From contig DATMRW010000023.1 of assembly GCA_035565775.1 (NCBI GenBank), forward strand, positions 124,001-188,000: a stretch of 64,000 nt of DNA, read 5' to 3'. Each line of letters begins with the position of its first letter. The stretch's first letter is position 1. Under the pieces are notes generated by a model that was not told where the DNA came from, searched no databases, and was given only the letters and a program-made list of their open reading frames with translations. This DNA is from PRO6 sp035565775 (GTDB lineage Bacteria > Pseudomonadota > Alphaproteobacteria > Rhizobiales > Xanthobacteraceae). Position numbers and translations under genes: made by a program. This document shows positions 33,514-41,125 of this stretch, one piece after another.

Positions 33514-34410
33514 TCACAAAGCGTCGATGAAGTCCACCATGCGCCGCCGCTGATCGGGATCGGGCAGCACTCCGTGCATTGCGCCGCTATTGTCTGTCAT
33601 GTGCCTTGCGTCGGCGGTGCCGGGGATCACGGCGGTCACGCGCGGATCGGCCAGCAGATATTTTAGGAAGAACTGTCCCCAACTGTCCGCGAATGGCTGT
33701 GCCCATTCGGGGAGTTCTTTGCCGTGTACGGCGCGGAAAAGCCTGCCGCGCCCATAGGGCAGGGCGGTGAGCACGCCGGCGCGGACGCTCTCCGCGACCG
33801 GCAGAATGCTTTTCTCGGCCTCGCGATTGTCGAGGGAATAGTCGATCTGCACGAAATCCGGCTTCTCGCGTTCGAGCACCGCGCGTACCGCGGGAAAATC
33901 GTTGCGGTACGTCGAGGTAATGCCGATGTAGCGACAGAGGCCTTGCTCCTTCCACTGCCTGAAGCGCTGCAGCGACTGTTGTCGGTCCCTGACATTGTGC
34001 AGTTGCAAGAGATCGACCTTGGCAGTCTTCAGGCGCGTCAGCGAGCGTTTCAGTTCATCCGCGTCGGGGGATTCGAGTTTGGTCGCAATGAAGAGCTTGT
34101 CGCGCAGGCCGTTGCCCGCCGTGACCACGCCGAGCACGCTTTCGGCGTCGCCATAGGTCGATGCAGTGTCGATGAGCTTGCCGCCGCCGGCGAGCAGCGC
34201 CTCAATGACCGAAGAAGCCTTGGTCCGCGTCGCCTCGTCGTTCCGGTTGAATACGGAGGCGGTGCCGAGGCCGACGGCCGGGATCAGTTCGCCGCTGCTG
34301 GGAATGGCGCGGGTGATCAGCGGCGGTCGGGTCTGAGCGAGAGCGGCGGGGGATGCGAGCGCTGCGCCCATGAGGGTCGTGAAGTGCCGACGGGTCAACC
34401 GGTAGGACAT
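33514..34410 (-). CDS. Tat-signal aldo/keto reductase
   Basis: A 298-residue TIM-barrel NAD(P)-dependent oxidoreductase. The tetrad is visible: D and Y in LIDTASTYGD, K in ATKLES and H in LLQLHNV. The N-terminus has a twin-arginine signal, TRRHFTTLMGAALASPAALA (residues about 6-25), unusual for this normally cytosolic family. ATG 34410 has GAGGAGG upstream. It begins one base after the stop of the NTP/NDP-exchanger-like gene, so it is the third gene of one operon. The substrate is unknown. Confidence 0.88.
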   Translation of the reverse strand: MSYRLTRRHFTTLMGAALASPAALAQTRPPLITRAIPSSGELIPAVGLGTASVFNRNDEATRTKASSVIEALLAGGGKLIDTASTYGDAESVLGVVTAGNGLRDKLFIATKLESPDADELKRSLTRLKTAKVDLLQLHNVRDRQQSLQRFRQWKEQGLCRYIGITSTYRNDFPAVRAVLEREKPDFVQIDYSLDNREAEKSILPVAESVRAGVLTALPYGRGRLFRAVHGKELPEWAQPFADSWGQFFLKYLLADPRVTAVIPGTADARHMTDNSGAMHGVLPDPDQRRRMVDFIDAL

Positions 34411-34411
34411 C

Positions 34412-35692
34412 TCATGCCTCCTCGCGTTCAAGTTTCACTGCACGTTGTTCCTGTGTTCTTCCCAGCGCCAATGACAGCGCGAGCCAGCCCGCCACCACCG
34501 GCAGGGCGCACAGCGCGATCATGCCGAGTTTCAGACCAAGCAGCTGCAGGCTGTTGTAGACCCAGCCATAGAGCGCGTCCGATCCGCGATAGACCACGAC
34601 GTCGATCAGGTTCTTGGCCTTGTACTTCTCCTCCCGCCCGACCACGGTGAAAAAGACCTGGCGCGCCGGGTTGGCGATGGCAAAGTTCATCCAGCGCTGC
34701 ATGACCTGAAGCGTCACCACCACGGCAAGGGTAGGCGCGACCGCCAGCGCCGCAAAGCCTGCGATATAGACCGCCGGCAGCGCCCCGGCGGCGAGCCCGG
34801 TGCCGAAGCGTTCGAGCAATTTTCCGGTGGCAAAGACCTGCGTCGCCAAAGTGAGCAGCCCGACCGCAAGATCAATGCTGGCGAAAATCCGCGTCTGCGC
34901 CGCCGCGCCGTGCACCGTTGCCGAAACGATGTTGGCCTGCGCGAAATAGGCGATCGTCGCGCCGAACGACAGCAGGCTGACCCAGATGGCGACGCCGAGC
35001 AGGTAGGGCGAGCGGAACAGCTCCGGCAGCGCGGCGAATGCGCTGCCGCCGACGCGCTGGGGTTCCGGCATGGTGGCTTGTGTGCCGCCCGCCGACCGAT
35101 CGAGCCGATGGACGCAGAAGATGGCAGCCTCGAGAAAAATTGCGGCGACGATCAGCAGGTTGATCGGGCCGAGCGGAATGGAGAGCCATATGGTCAGCAC
35201 CGGGCCGAGCAGGGCGCCCGCGGTGCCGCCGGCGCCGATGAAGCCGAACAGGCGCTTGCCCTGCTCGGCGGTGAACAGGTCTGCCATGAACGACCAGAAC
35301 ACTGCGACGGCGAACAGGTTGAACACGCTGACCCATACGAAGAAGACGCGGGCAACGACGACCTTGTCGATGTCGAATGTCAGCAGCAGCCAGAACAGCG
35401 CGAGATTGGCGACGAAGAAATGATAGACGATGGGGATGAACCTGCTGCGGGCAAAGCGCGCAACCAGCGCGCCATAGAGCGGCTGGGCGAGGAGCAGGCT
35501 GAGAAACGTGGCGGTGAACAGCCAGGGCAGGTTCTTGATGCCGCCGGCGATGCCCATCTGGTCGCGCAACGGCCGCAGCACATAGTAGCCGGCCAGTAGC
35601 ATGAAGAAATAAGCAAAGGACCACAGCGCCGCGCTGCGTTCCTGGCGCGTTGCAGGGACGGCGCGCTGAAGCCAGCTTTCGATTGCCGTCAT
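34412..35692 (-). CDS. Npt1/Npt2 (NTP/NDP exchanger)-like MFS-fold transporter
   Basis: A 426-residue inner-membrane protein with about 12 hydrophobic segments. The N-terminal SFAYFFMLLAGYYVLRPLRD resembles the ATP/ADP-translocase (TLC) group, and FLSLLLAQPLYGALVARFARSRF and GFIGAGGTAGALLGPVL follow. Members from intracellular parasites exchange ATP for ADP; the substrates of free-living homologues are largely unknown, so nucleotide transport is only inferred. It overlaps the upstream oxidoreductase gene by four bases and abuts the reductase gene downstream. Confidence 0.75.
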   Translation of the reverse strand: MTAIESWLQRAVPATRQERSAALWSFAYFFMLLAGYYVLRPLRDQMGIAGGIKNLPWLFTATFLSLLLAQPLYGALVARFARSRFIPIVYHFFVANLALFWLLLTFDIDKVVVARVFFVWVSVFNLFAVAVFWSFMADLFTAEQGKRLFGFIGAGGTAGALLGPVLTIWLSIPLGPINLLIVAAIFLEAAIFCVHRLDRSAGGTQATMPEPQRVGGSAFAALPELFRSPYLLGVAIWVSLLSFGATIAYFAQANIVSATVHGAAAQTRIFASIDLAVGLLTLATQVFATGKLLERFGTGLAAGALPAVYIAGFAALAVAPTLAVVVTLQVMQRWMNFAIANPARQVFFTVVGREEKYKAKNLIDVVVYRGSDALYGWVYNSLQLLGLKLGMIALCALPVVAGWLALSLALGRTQEQRAVKLEREEA

Positions 35693-36438
35693 GGCGTCAG
35701 CGACAGTTTTTGCTTGAATTCCGCCGCGCTCAGCCGCAGCCCGTATCCCGGCTGGCCGCGCTGAAACCGGCGGGCATCAGCCAGCTTGCCGACCACCACG
35801 GGATCGAACCCGGCGTCGCGGACAAGGCCGGCGGCAACCTGCACGGCCTCGGGGTCGTCGCCTGCGATCGGTACCGCAAGCCGTGGCGGTGGCCGGTTCG
35901 CCTCGGCGGCGAGGATTGTATAAGAGAGCGTGTTGAACGCCCGCACCACGCGAGCGCCAGGCAGATATTTTTGCGACGTGATGCCGATGCCGTCGCGCTC
36001 GACCTCATCGGCGATCGCGCCGTCGCGGGCCGGCACGGCATTGGCGGCATCGAGCACGACCTTGCCGGTCAGCGCCTTGCCAAAATCCTTTCCGATTTGC
36101 GGCAGCGCGCCATAGGGCACCGCCTCCAGAATGGCGTCGCCGAAGGCGATCGCCTGCTCGACGGTGCCAGCCTGGGCCAGCGGTCCCAGACCCTCGACAA
36201 GCTCCTTCAGCGTTTCCGGGTGGCGCGACGAGAAAAAGACCGGGTGGCCGTTCATCACCCAGAGGCGGCCGACCGTGCTGCCGATATGGCCCGAGCCGAT
36301 GACGCCGATCTTCATCTTCCCGTTGCCAGAGGTCCGGCCGGCTGCACCCGCCGGCCGCAGTACCGCGCTGAGAAACAGTGCGCCGCCTGCGCCGAGCAGC
36401 GCACGGCGCGTATGATGAAATCCGGTTTTGTTGGCCAC
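35689..36438 (-). CDS. NADP/F420-type oxidoreductase with Tat signal
   Basis: A 249-residue protein resembling F420H2:NADP oxidoreductase. A twin-arginine signal, TRRALLGAGGALFLSAV, occupies about residues 10-26. The Rossmann fold begins KIGVIGSGHIGSTVG, with FFSSRHPE after the second strand, a pattern that binds the NADP phosphate. Later motifs include VVLDAANAVP and VVRAFNTLSY. Start is GTG 36438 behind GGAGG. First gene of the operon with the carrier and aldo/keto reductase. Many such proteins lack F420, so the electron partner is uncertain. Confidence 0.82.
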   Translation of the reverse strand: MANKTGFHHTRRALLGAGGALFLSAVLRPAGAAGRTSGNGKMKIGVIGSGHIGSTVGRLWVMNGHPVFFSSRHPETLKELVEGLGPLAQAGTVEQAIAFGDAILEAVPYGALPQIGKDFGKALTGKVVLDAANAVPARDGAIADEVERDGIGITSQKYLPGARVVRAFNTLSYTILAAEANRPPPRLAVPIAGDDPEAVQVAAGLVRDAGFDPVVVGKLADARRFQRGQPGYGLRLSAAEFKQKLSLTP

Positions 36439-36576
36439 TGGTGCCTCCGGTGCTTATGGGATGTTCATCCTGCGCCTTACAGGCCGGCAAAGGTAGCGCC
36501 AAACGACGGTGCGGTGTAGGTGCGCTCGCACAGAGTTGATGCCGCACTGCGAAGTGCCAAAGGTGGCAGCGCGGAT

Positions 36577-37344
36577 CTATCGGGAGGGCTCGTCGGAGCG
36601 CGGCGCGAGATGGCGCAGCAGGTCGATCGGCACCGGGAAGACCACGGTCGAGGAGCGGTCGCCGGCGACATCATGCAGTGCGGCGAGGTAACGGAGCTGC
36701 ATGGCCTGCGGCTCCTGCGCCAGCACGCGGCCGGCTTCGACGAGTTTTTCCGCGGCCTGCTGTTCCCCGAGGGCGTTGATCACCTTCGCCCGCCGCAGCC
36801 GCTCCGCTTCGGCCTGTTTGGCGATGGCGCGCACCATGCTCTCGTTGAGATCGATATCCTTGATTTCGATATTTGTAACCTTGATGCCCCAGGCCTCGGT
36901 CTGCTGGTCGAGGATCTCCTGAATGTCGGCATTGAGCTTGTTGCGTTCGGCAAGCATTTCGTCGAGCTCGTGCTTGCCCAGCACCGAGCGCAGCGTGGTC
37001 TGCGCAAGCTGGCTGGTCGCGGCCATGTAGTCCTTGACCTTGATGATCGCCCGTTCCGGGTCGATGATGCGGAAATAGAGGACGGCATTGACCTTGACCG
37101 AAACGTTGTCGCGGGAAATCACGTCCTGCGGCGGCACGTCCTGCACCATCACCCGCAGGTCGATCTTCACCATCTGCTGCACGATCGGAATGAGGAGGAT
37201 GAGGCCCGGCCCCTTCGCGCCGGTGAAGCGGCCCAGCGTGAAGATGACGCCGCGCTCATACTCCCGCAGGATGCGGATAGCCTGGGAAAGAAACAGGATC
37301 ACGAGGATCGCGAGTATCAAGCTCGTCGAATATTCGAAGATCAT
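36577..37344 (-). CDS. Slipin/SPFH-domain (stomatin-like) membrane protein
   Basis: A 255-residue protein with one N-terminal membrane segment (MIFEYSTSLILAILVILFL) and a band-7/SPFH domain starting YERGVIFTLGRFTGAKGPGL. It has the coiled-coil helix AIAKQAEAERLRRAKVINALGEQQ typical of stomatin homologues, which form oligomeric rafts and partner with NfeD proteases. The ATG at 37344 overlaps the nfeD stop (ATGA), with GGGAGG upstream. The same frame is open further upstream, but that part overlaps nfeD and is not coding. Confidence 0.93.
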   Translation of the reverse strand: MIFEYSTSLILAILVILFLSQAIRILREYERGVIFTLGRFTGAKGPGLILLIPIVQQMVKIDLRVMVQDVPPQDVISRDNVSVKVNAVLYFRIIDPERAIIKVKDYMAATSQLAQTTLRSVLGKHELDEMLAERNKLNADIQEILDQQTEAWGIKVTNIEIKDIDLNESMVRAIAKQAEAERLRRAKVINALGEQQAAEKLVEAGRVLAQEPQAMQLRYLAALHDVAGDRSSTVVFPVPIDLLRHLAPRSDEPSR

Positions 37345-38759
37345 CGCATACCTCCCTTGGCCCCAGTCACCTTGCCTCCCGCGTTCAGCGCCAGCGGACG
37401 ACGCACCACCAGCGTCAGATCCGCGACGCCGGCGACCTCGACCTTTTCGCCGGGCTGGAACGTTTCCGCGCTGCGGGCCTGCCAGCGCTCGCCCTGGGTG
37501 AACACATGGCCTTCGCCGCCGGCCCAGTCGAGCACCTCGGCGGTGAGCCCGCGCATTGCCTGCGCGCCAGTGCGGGCGGGCGCCTTGCGCGCGCGGCGCA
37601 GGGAGGCGAGCACGACGAAGAGGAGGCCGATCAGCATCGCGGCAGCGATGCCGATGACGGTCCATGACAGTCGGTATTCCGGCGTTTCGACCCGGAACAG
37701 CATCACCGCGCCGAGCACGAAGGCAACGACGCCGCCCATGCCAAGAACCACGGTGGGATTGAAGACCTCGACGACCAGCAGCGCGATGCCGAGCATCATC
37801 AGCGCGAGCCCGGCATAGTTGATGGGCAGCGTGTTGAGGGCATAGAGCCCGAGCAGCAGGCAGATGGTGCCGACGACGCCGGGTGCGATGGCGCCGGGCG
37901 ACATGAACTCGAAGAGCAGCCCGTAAATGCCGACCAGCATCAGGATGAAGGCGATGTTGGGATCGGTGATGACTGAGAGGAACTGCGAGATCCACCCCGG
38001 AGCGATGGGAACGATAGTGGCGTTCTGCGTGGCCAGATGTCGGGTCGCGCCGCCGATTTCCACGGTTCGGCCATTGACCTGTCTCAGCAGGTCGGCCGGA
38101 TCGCGCGCGATAAGGTCGATGACACGGAGTTGCAGCGCCGCGCTGGCAGACAGGCTGGCAGCCTCGCGGACGGCCTTCTCGGCCCAGTCGGCGTTGCGCC
38201 CGCGCAATTCAGCGAGGCTGCGAATGAGGGCAACCGCGTCATTGGTTATTTTCGCGGTCATCGTATCGCCCGGCGGCTCGGCGGCCTTTTCGCCGTTCTT
38301 CTGGTCTTTGCCGTTCTTTTCAGGTGCGTTGCCGGGCAGGCCGGGGATGGGGCCGCCGATCTGCACCGGGGTTGCCGCGCCGAGATTGGTGCCCGGCGCC
38401 ATCGCCGCGATATGCGTTGCATAAAGAATGTAAGTGCCCGCGCTGGCAGCGTGCGCGCCCGGCGGCGCGACATAGCCGATCACGGGAACCGGCGACGCCA
38501 CGACGTCGGCGACGATCTCGCGCATGCTGCTGGCGAGCCCGCCGGGTGTGTTGAGCCGCAGAATGACCGCCTCTGCCTGGCGCTGGTGCGCTTCGGCGAG
38601 GGCGTCCTTCACGTAGTCCGCTGTGGCTGGACCGATCGCGCCGTCGATGGCGATTGTCAGCACGAGCTTGTCACTCTCCCCCGACAGGGCCGGAAGGGGA
38701 GAGAAAAGCAACGTGGCGGCAGCTATGACCGCAGCAAGAGTCGCCTGTACGGTCGGCAC
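37341..38759 (-). CDS. nfeD: NfeD family membrane serine protease
   Basis: A 472-residue long-form NfeD: signal peptide (1-25), ClpP-like protease domain with NTPGG (70-74), catalytic S106 in HAASAGTY and K170 in TMTAKITNDA, an inserted Lys-rich loop (about 146-162), four or more membrane segments (about 240-390) and a C-terminal OB-like NfeD domain. It cleaves stomatin-type partners, here the downstream slipin. Start is GTG 38759 with CGGAG upstream. Confidence 0.92.
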   Translation of the reverse strand: MPTVQATLAAVIAAATLLFSPLPALSGESDKLVLTIAIDGAIGPATADYVKDALAEAHQRQAEAVILRLNTPGGLASSMREIVADVVASPVPVIGYVAPPGAHAASAGTYILYATHIAAMAPGTNLGAATPVQIGGPIPGLPGNAPEKNGKDQKNGEKAAEPPGDTMTAKITNDAVALIRSLAELRGRNADWAEKAVREAASLSASAALQLRVIDLIARDPADLLRQVNGRTVEIGGATRHLATQNATIVPIAPGWISQFLSVITDPNIAFILMLVGIYGLLFEFMSPGAIAPGVVGTICLLLGLYALNTLPINYAGLALMMLGIALLVVEVFNPTVVLGMGGVVAFVLGAVMLFRVETPEYRLSWTVIGIAAAMLIGLLFVVLASLRRARKAPARTGAQAMRGLTAEVLDWAGGEGHVFTQGERWQARSAETFQPGEKVEVAGVADLTLVVRRPLALNAGGKVTGAKGGMR

Positions 38760-39155
38760 AGCAAGGACTCCGATATCTTTTTTTATATGGGAGGCACCGC
38801 CAGAACCTCAATATCGTCGTCTTTTACTTGCGCGGTTAAGGCTCGTTTTTCGGGGAAGACTTTTCAGCTAAAACTTCCTCGACGAAAACTTGCTCGACCA
38901 AGACCTGCTCGACCAAGACCTGCTCGGCCAAGATTTTTCCGGTCCAGTCTTTCTTGGATCAATGCGTATAGCCCCTCTGCGGGGACATAATTATTATAAA
39001 ATTCCTATACGGTTGCGTGATTATCCGTCTCGAAAACCTATGCTGAAACTGGCAAGATTTTTGAAACTGGGCCTGGGCAGCCGCCGCGAATAGCGGCCGC
39101 CGTTTCCGGGGTATATAGTTGTGCGGCAACAACAAGACAGCTTCGGGAGCGCGTC
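38760..39155. other. Intergenic region before kdp, with a 15-bp tandem repeat
   Basis: About 395 bases. It holds a four-unit 15-bp tandem repeat (38872-38931), then an unusually AT-rich block at about 38986-39004 (ATAATTATTATAAAA), which is a plausible kdp promoter or KdpE site but matches no strict consensus. Small frames here have no ribosome site. Confidence 0.45.
38872..38931. repeat. 15-bp tandem repeat, 4 units
   Basis: Units at 38872-38886, 38887-38901, 38902-38916 and 38917-38931; typical unit GACCTGCTCGACCAA. Units 3 and 4 differ at one base, unit 1 is most diverged. Intergenic; in one plus frame it encodes a pentapeptide repeat LLDQD, but no gene is supported. Confidence 0.7.
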
Positions 39156-39239
39156 ATGTTGGACATCATCGTTTTGATACTGGGGGCGCTCTTCTTCGCG
39201 GCGGCGATTGTCTACAGCTACGCCTGCGAACGCCTCTGA
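39156..39239 (+). CDS. 27-residue membrane peptide upstream of kdpF
   Basis: ATG at 39156 with CGGGAG upstream encodes a 27-residue peptide with one hydrophobic segment (LDIIVLILGALFFAAAIVY) and a short polar end (SYACERL). It lies 11 bases before kdpF in the same direction. Length and shape resemble KdpF itself, so it may be a second small Kdp subunit or a regulator. It is not a named family to my knowledge. Confidence 0.6.
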   Translation: MLDIIVLILGALFFAAAIVYSYACERL

Positions 39240-39250
39240 GGAGAAGGCAG

Positions 39251-39340
39251 ATGACCTTCGACTATACGCTTGCCGCCATCGTCGCCGCAGGGCTGCTCGC
39301 CTATCTCACCTATGCGTTGCTGCGCCCGGAGCGGTTCTGA
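39251..39340 (+). CDS. kdpF: K+-transporting ATPase subunit KdpF
   Basis: A 29-residue single-span peptide (FDYTLAAIVAAGLLAYLTYALL) ending LRPERF, the typical KdpF tail. GAGGAGAAGG precedes the ATG. KdpF stabilises the KdpFABC complex. It is followed by kdpA. Confidence 0.85.
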   Translation: MTFDYTLAAIVAAGLLAYLTYALLRPERF

Positions 39341-39397
39341 CACCGGCAGGCATCTTGCCATGACGGAATCATTCATCTGATCGGAAGGCGCGCTACC

Positions 39398-41101
39398 ATG
39401 ACTTCTATCGGCTGGATTCAAATTCTCCTGTTCTGCGTGATCATCGTCGCGCTCGCTAAGCCGCTGGGCGGATACATGACCCGCGTCTTCAACGGAGAGC
39501 GGACGATCTTGTCACCCATCCTCCGGCCGATCGAGGCGGGGCTCTACCGGATCAGCGGGGTCGACGACACGCGCGAGCAGCACTGGCTCACCTACACCCT
39601 TGCAATGCTGCTGTTGCAGGTGGGCGGATTCGTCATTCTCTATGCGGTGATGCGGTTGCAGGAACTTCTGCCGCTGAATCCGGCTGGGCAGTCTGCCGTG
39701 GCCCCGGATTTGGCGTTCAACACGGCGATCAGTTTCATCACCAATACCAATTGGCAGAATTACGCCGGCGAGAGCACACTCTCTTATCTCAGCCAGATGC
39801 TCGGCCTGACACATCAGAACTTTCTCTCGGCGGCGACCGGAATTGCCATCGCAATGGCGTTGATCCGCGGCTTCGCACGCTCGACGGTGCGCACCATCGG
39901 CAATTTCTGGGTCGACGTGACGCGCGCGACGCTCTACGTGCTGCTGCCGATCTGCATCGTCTACGCGCTGTTTCTGGTGTGGCAGGGAATGCCGCAAACG
40001 CTCGGCCCCTATGTCGAAGCAACGACGCTCGAGGGCGGGCGGCAAACCATTGCTGTCGGCCCGGTCGCGTCGCAGGTCGCGATTAAGATGCTCGGGACCA
40101 ATGGCGGCGGGTTCTTCAACGCCAATGCGGCGCATCCGTTTGAAAATCCGACCGCGCTTTCGAACTTCGCGCAGATGCTGTCGATCTTTGCGATCGGCGC
40201 CTCTCTCACCAATGTCTTCGGCCGTATGATCGGCGATCAGCGTCAGGGCTGGGCGATCCTTGCGATCATGGGCGCTCTGTTCCTCGCGGGCGTCATCGTC
40301 ACCTATTGGGCGGAAGCTTCCGGCACCGAGAGCCTGAATGTGCTCGGCCTCGCCGGCGGCAACATGGAAGGCAAGGAAACGCGCTTCGGCATCGTTGCGT
40401 CTGCGCTGTTCGCGGTCACCACCACGGCGGCATCCTGCGGCGCGGTCAACGCCATGCACGACTCATTCACCGCCCTTGGCGGCATGATCCCGCTGATCAA
40501 CATTCAGCTCGGCGAGATCATCGTCGGCGGTGTCGGCTCGGGTCTCTACGGCATGCTGATGTTCATCGTGCTGGCGATCTTCGTGGCCGGGCTGATGGTC
40601 GGCCGCACCCCGGAATATGTCGGCAAGAAGATCGAGGCGCGCGAGGTGAAGCTGGCGATGCTGGCGATCCTTGTGCTGCCGCTCAGCTACCTCGGCTGGA
40701 CCGCCGTCGCGGTGGTGCTGCCGTCTGCCGTCGCATCGATGGCCAACGCAGGGCCGCATGGCTTCACCGAGGTGCTCTATGCGTATACCTCGGCGACCGG
40801 CAACAATGGGTCGGCATTCGCCGGGCTCTCGGGCAACACGCTGTTCTACAATCTGACATTGGCGAGCTCGATGTTCATCGGTCGCTTTTTCATGATCGTC
40901 CCGGCGATGGCAATGGCAGGATCGCTGGCCGGCAAGAAATCCCACCCCGCATCCGCCGGCACGTTTCCCACAACCGGCGCGCTGTTCGTCGGGCTGGTCA
41001 TCGGTGTGATCCTGATCATCGGCGGGCTGACCTTCTTCCCTGCTCTCGCGCTGGGGCCGATCGTCGAGCAGCTCGCGATGAGGGCCAATATGTTGTTCTG
41101 A
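39398..41101 (+). CDS. kdpA: K+-transporting ATPase subunit A (channel-like)
   Basis: A 567-residue inner-membrane subunit that selects K+. It shows the four selectivity-filter regions of the superfamily of K+ transporters, for example SFITNTNWQNY, KMLGTNGGGFFNANAAHPFENP (split across its loop), CGAVNAMHDSFT and SATGNNGSAFAGL. GGAAGG precedes the ATG. Length matches KdpA. Confidence 0.97.
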   Translation: MTSIGWIQILLFCVIIVALAKPLGGYMTRVFNGERTILSPILRPIEAGLYRISGVDDTREQHWLTYTLAMLLLQVGGFVILYAVMRLQELLPLNPAGQSAVAPDLAFNTAISFITNTNWQNYAGESTLSYLSQMLGLTHQNFLSAATGIAIAMALIRGFARSTVRTIGNFWVDVTRATLYVLLPICIVYALFLVWQGMPQTLGPYVEATTLEGGRQTIAVGPVASQVAIKMLGTNGGGFFNANAAHPFENPTALSNFAQMLSIFAIGASLTNVFGRMIGDQRQGWAILAIMGALFLAGVIVTYWAEASGTESLNVLGLAGGNMEGKETRFGIVASALFAVTTTAASCGAVNAMHDSFTALGGMIPLINIQLGEIIVGGVGSGLYGMLMFIVLAIFVAGLMVGRTPEYVGKKIEAREVKLAMLAILVLPLSYLGWTAVAVVLPSAVASMANAGPHGFTEVLYAYTSATGNNGSAFAGLSGNTLFYNLTLASSMFIGRFFMIVPAMAMAGSLAGKKSHPASAGTFPTTGALFVGLVIGVILIIGGLTFFPALALGPIVEQLAMRANMLF

Positions 41102-41125
41102 ACGATCCGAACCGGAGTGACATCC

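Noticed and set aside
34412..35692. Calling the carrier a proven ATP/ADP translocase
   Set aside because: Only a family resemblance can be seen; substrates of free-living homologues are not settled.
37345..37995. Upstream extension of the slipin frame
   Set aside because: The extension overlaps nfeD in another frame, is Arg/His-rich, and the ATG at 37344 has a good ribosome site and the membrane segment.
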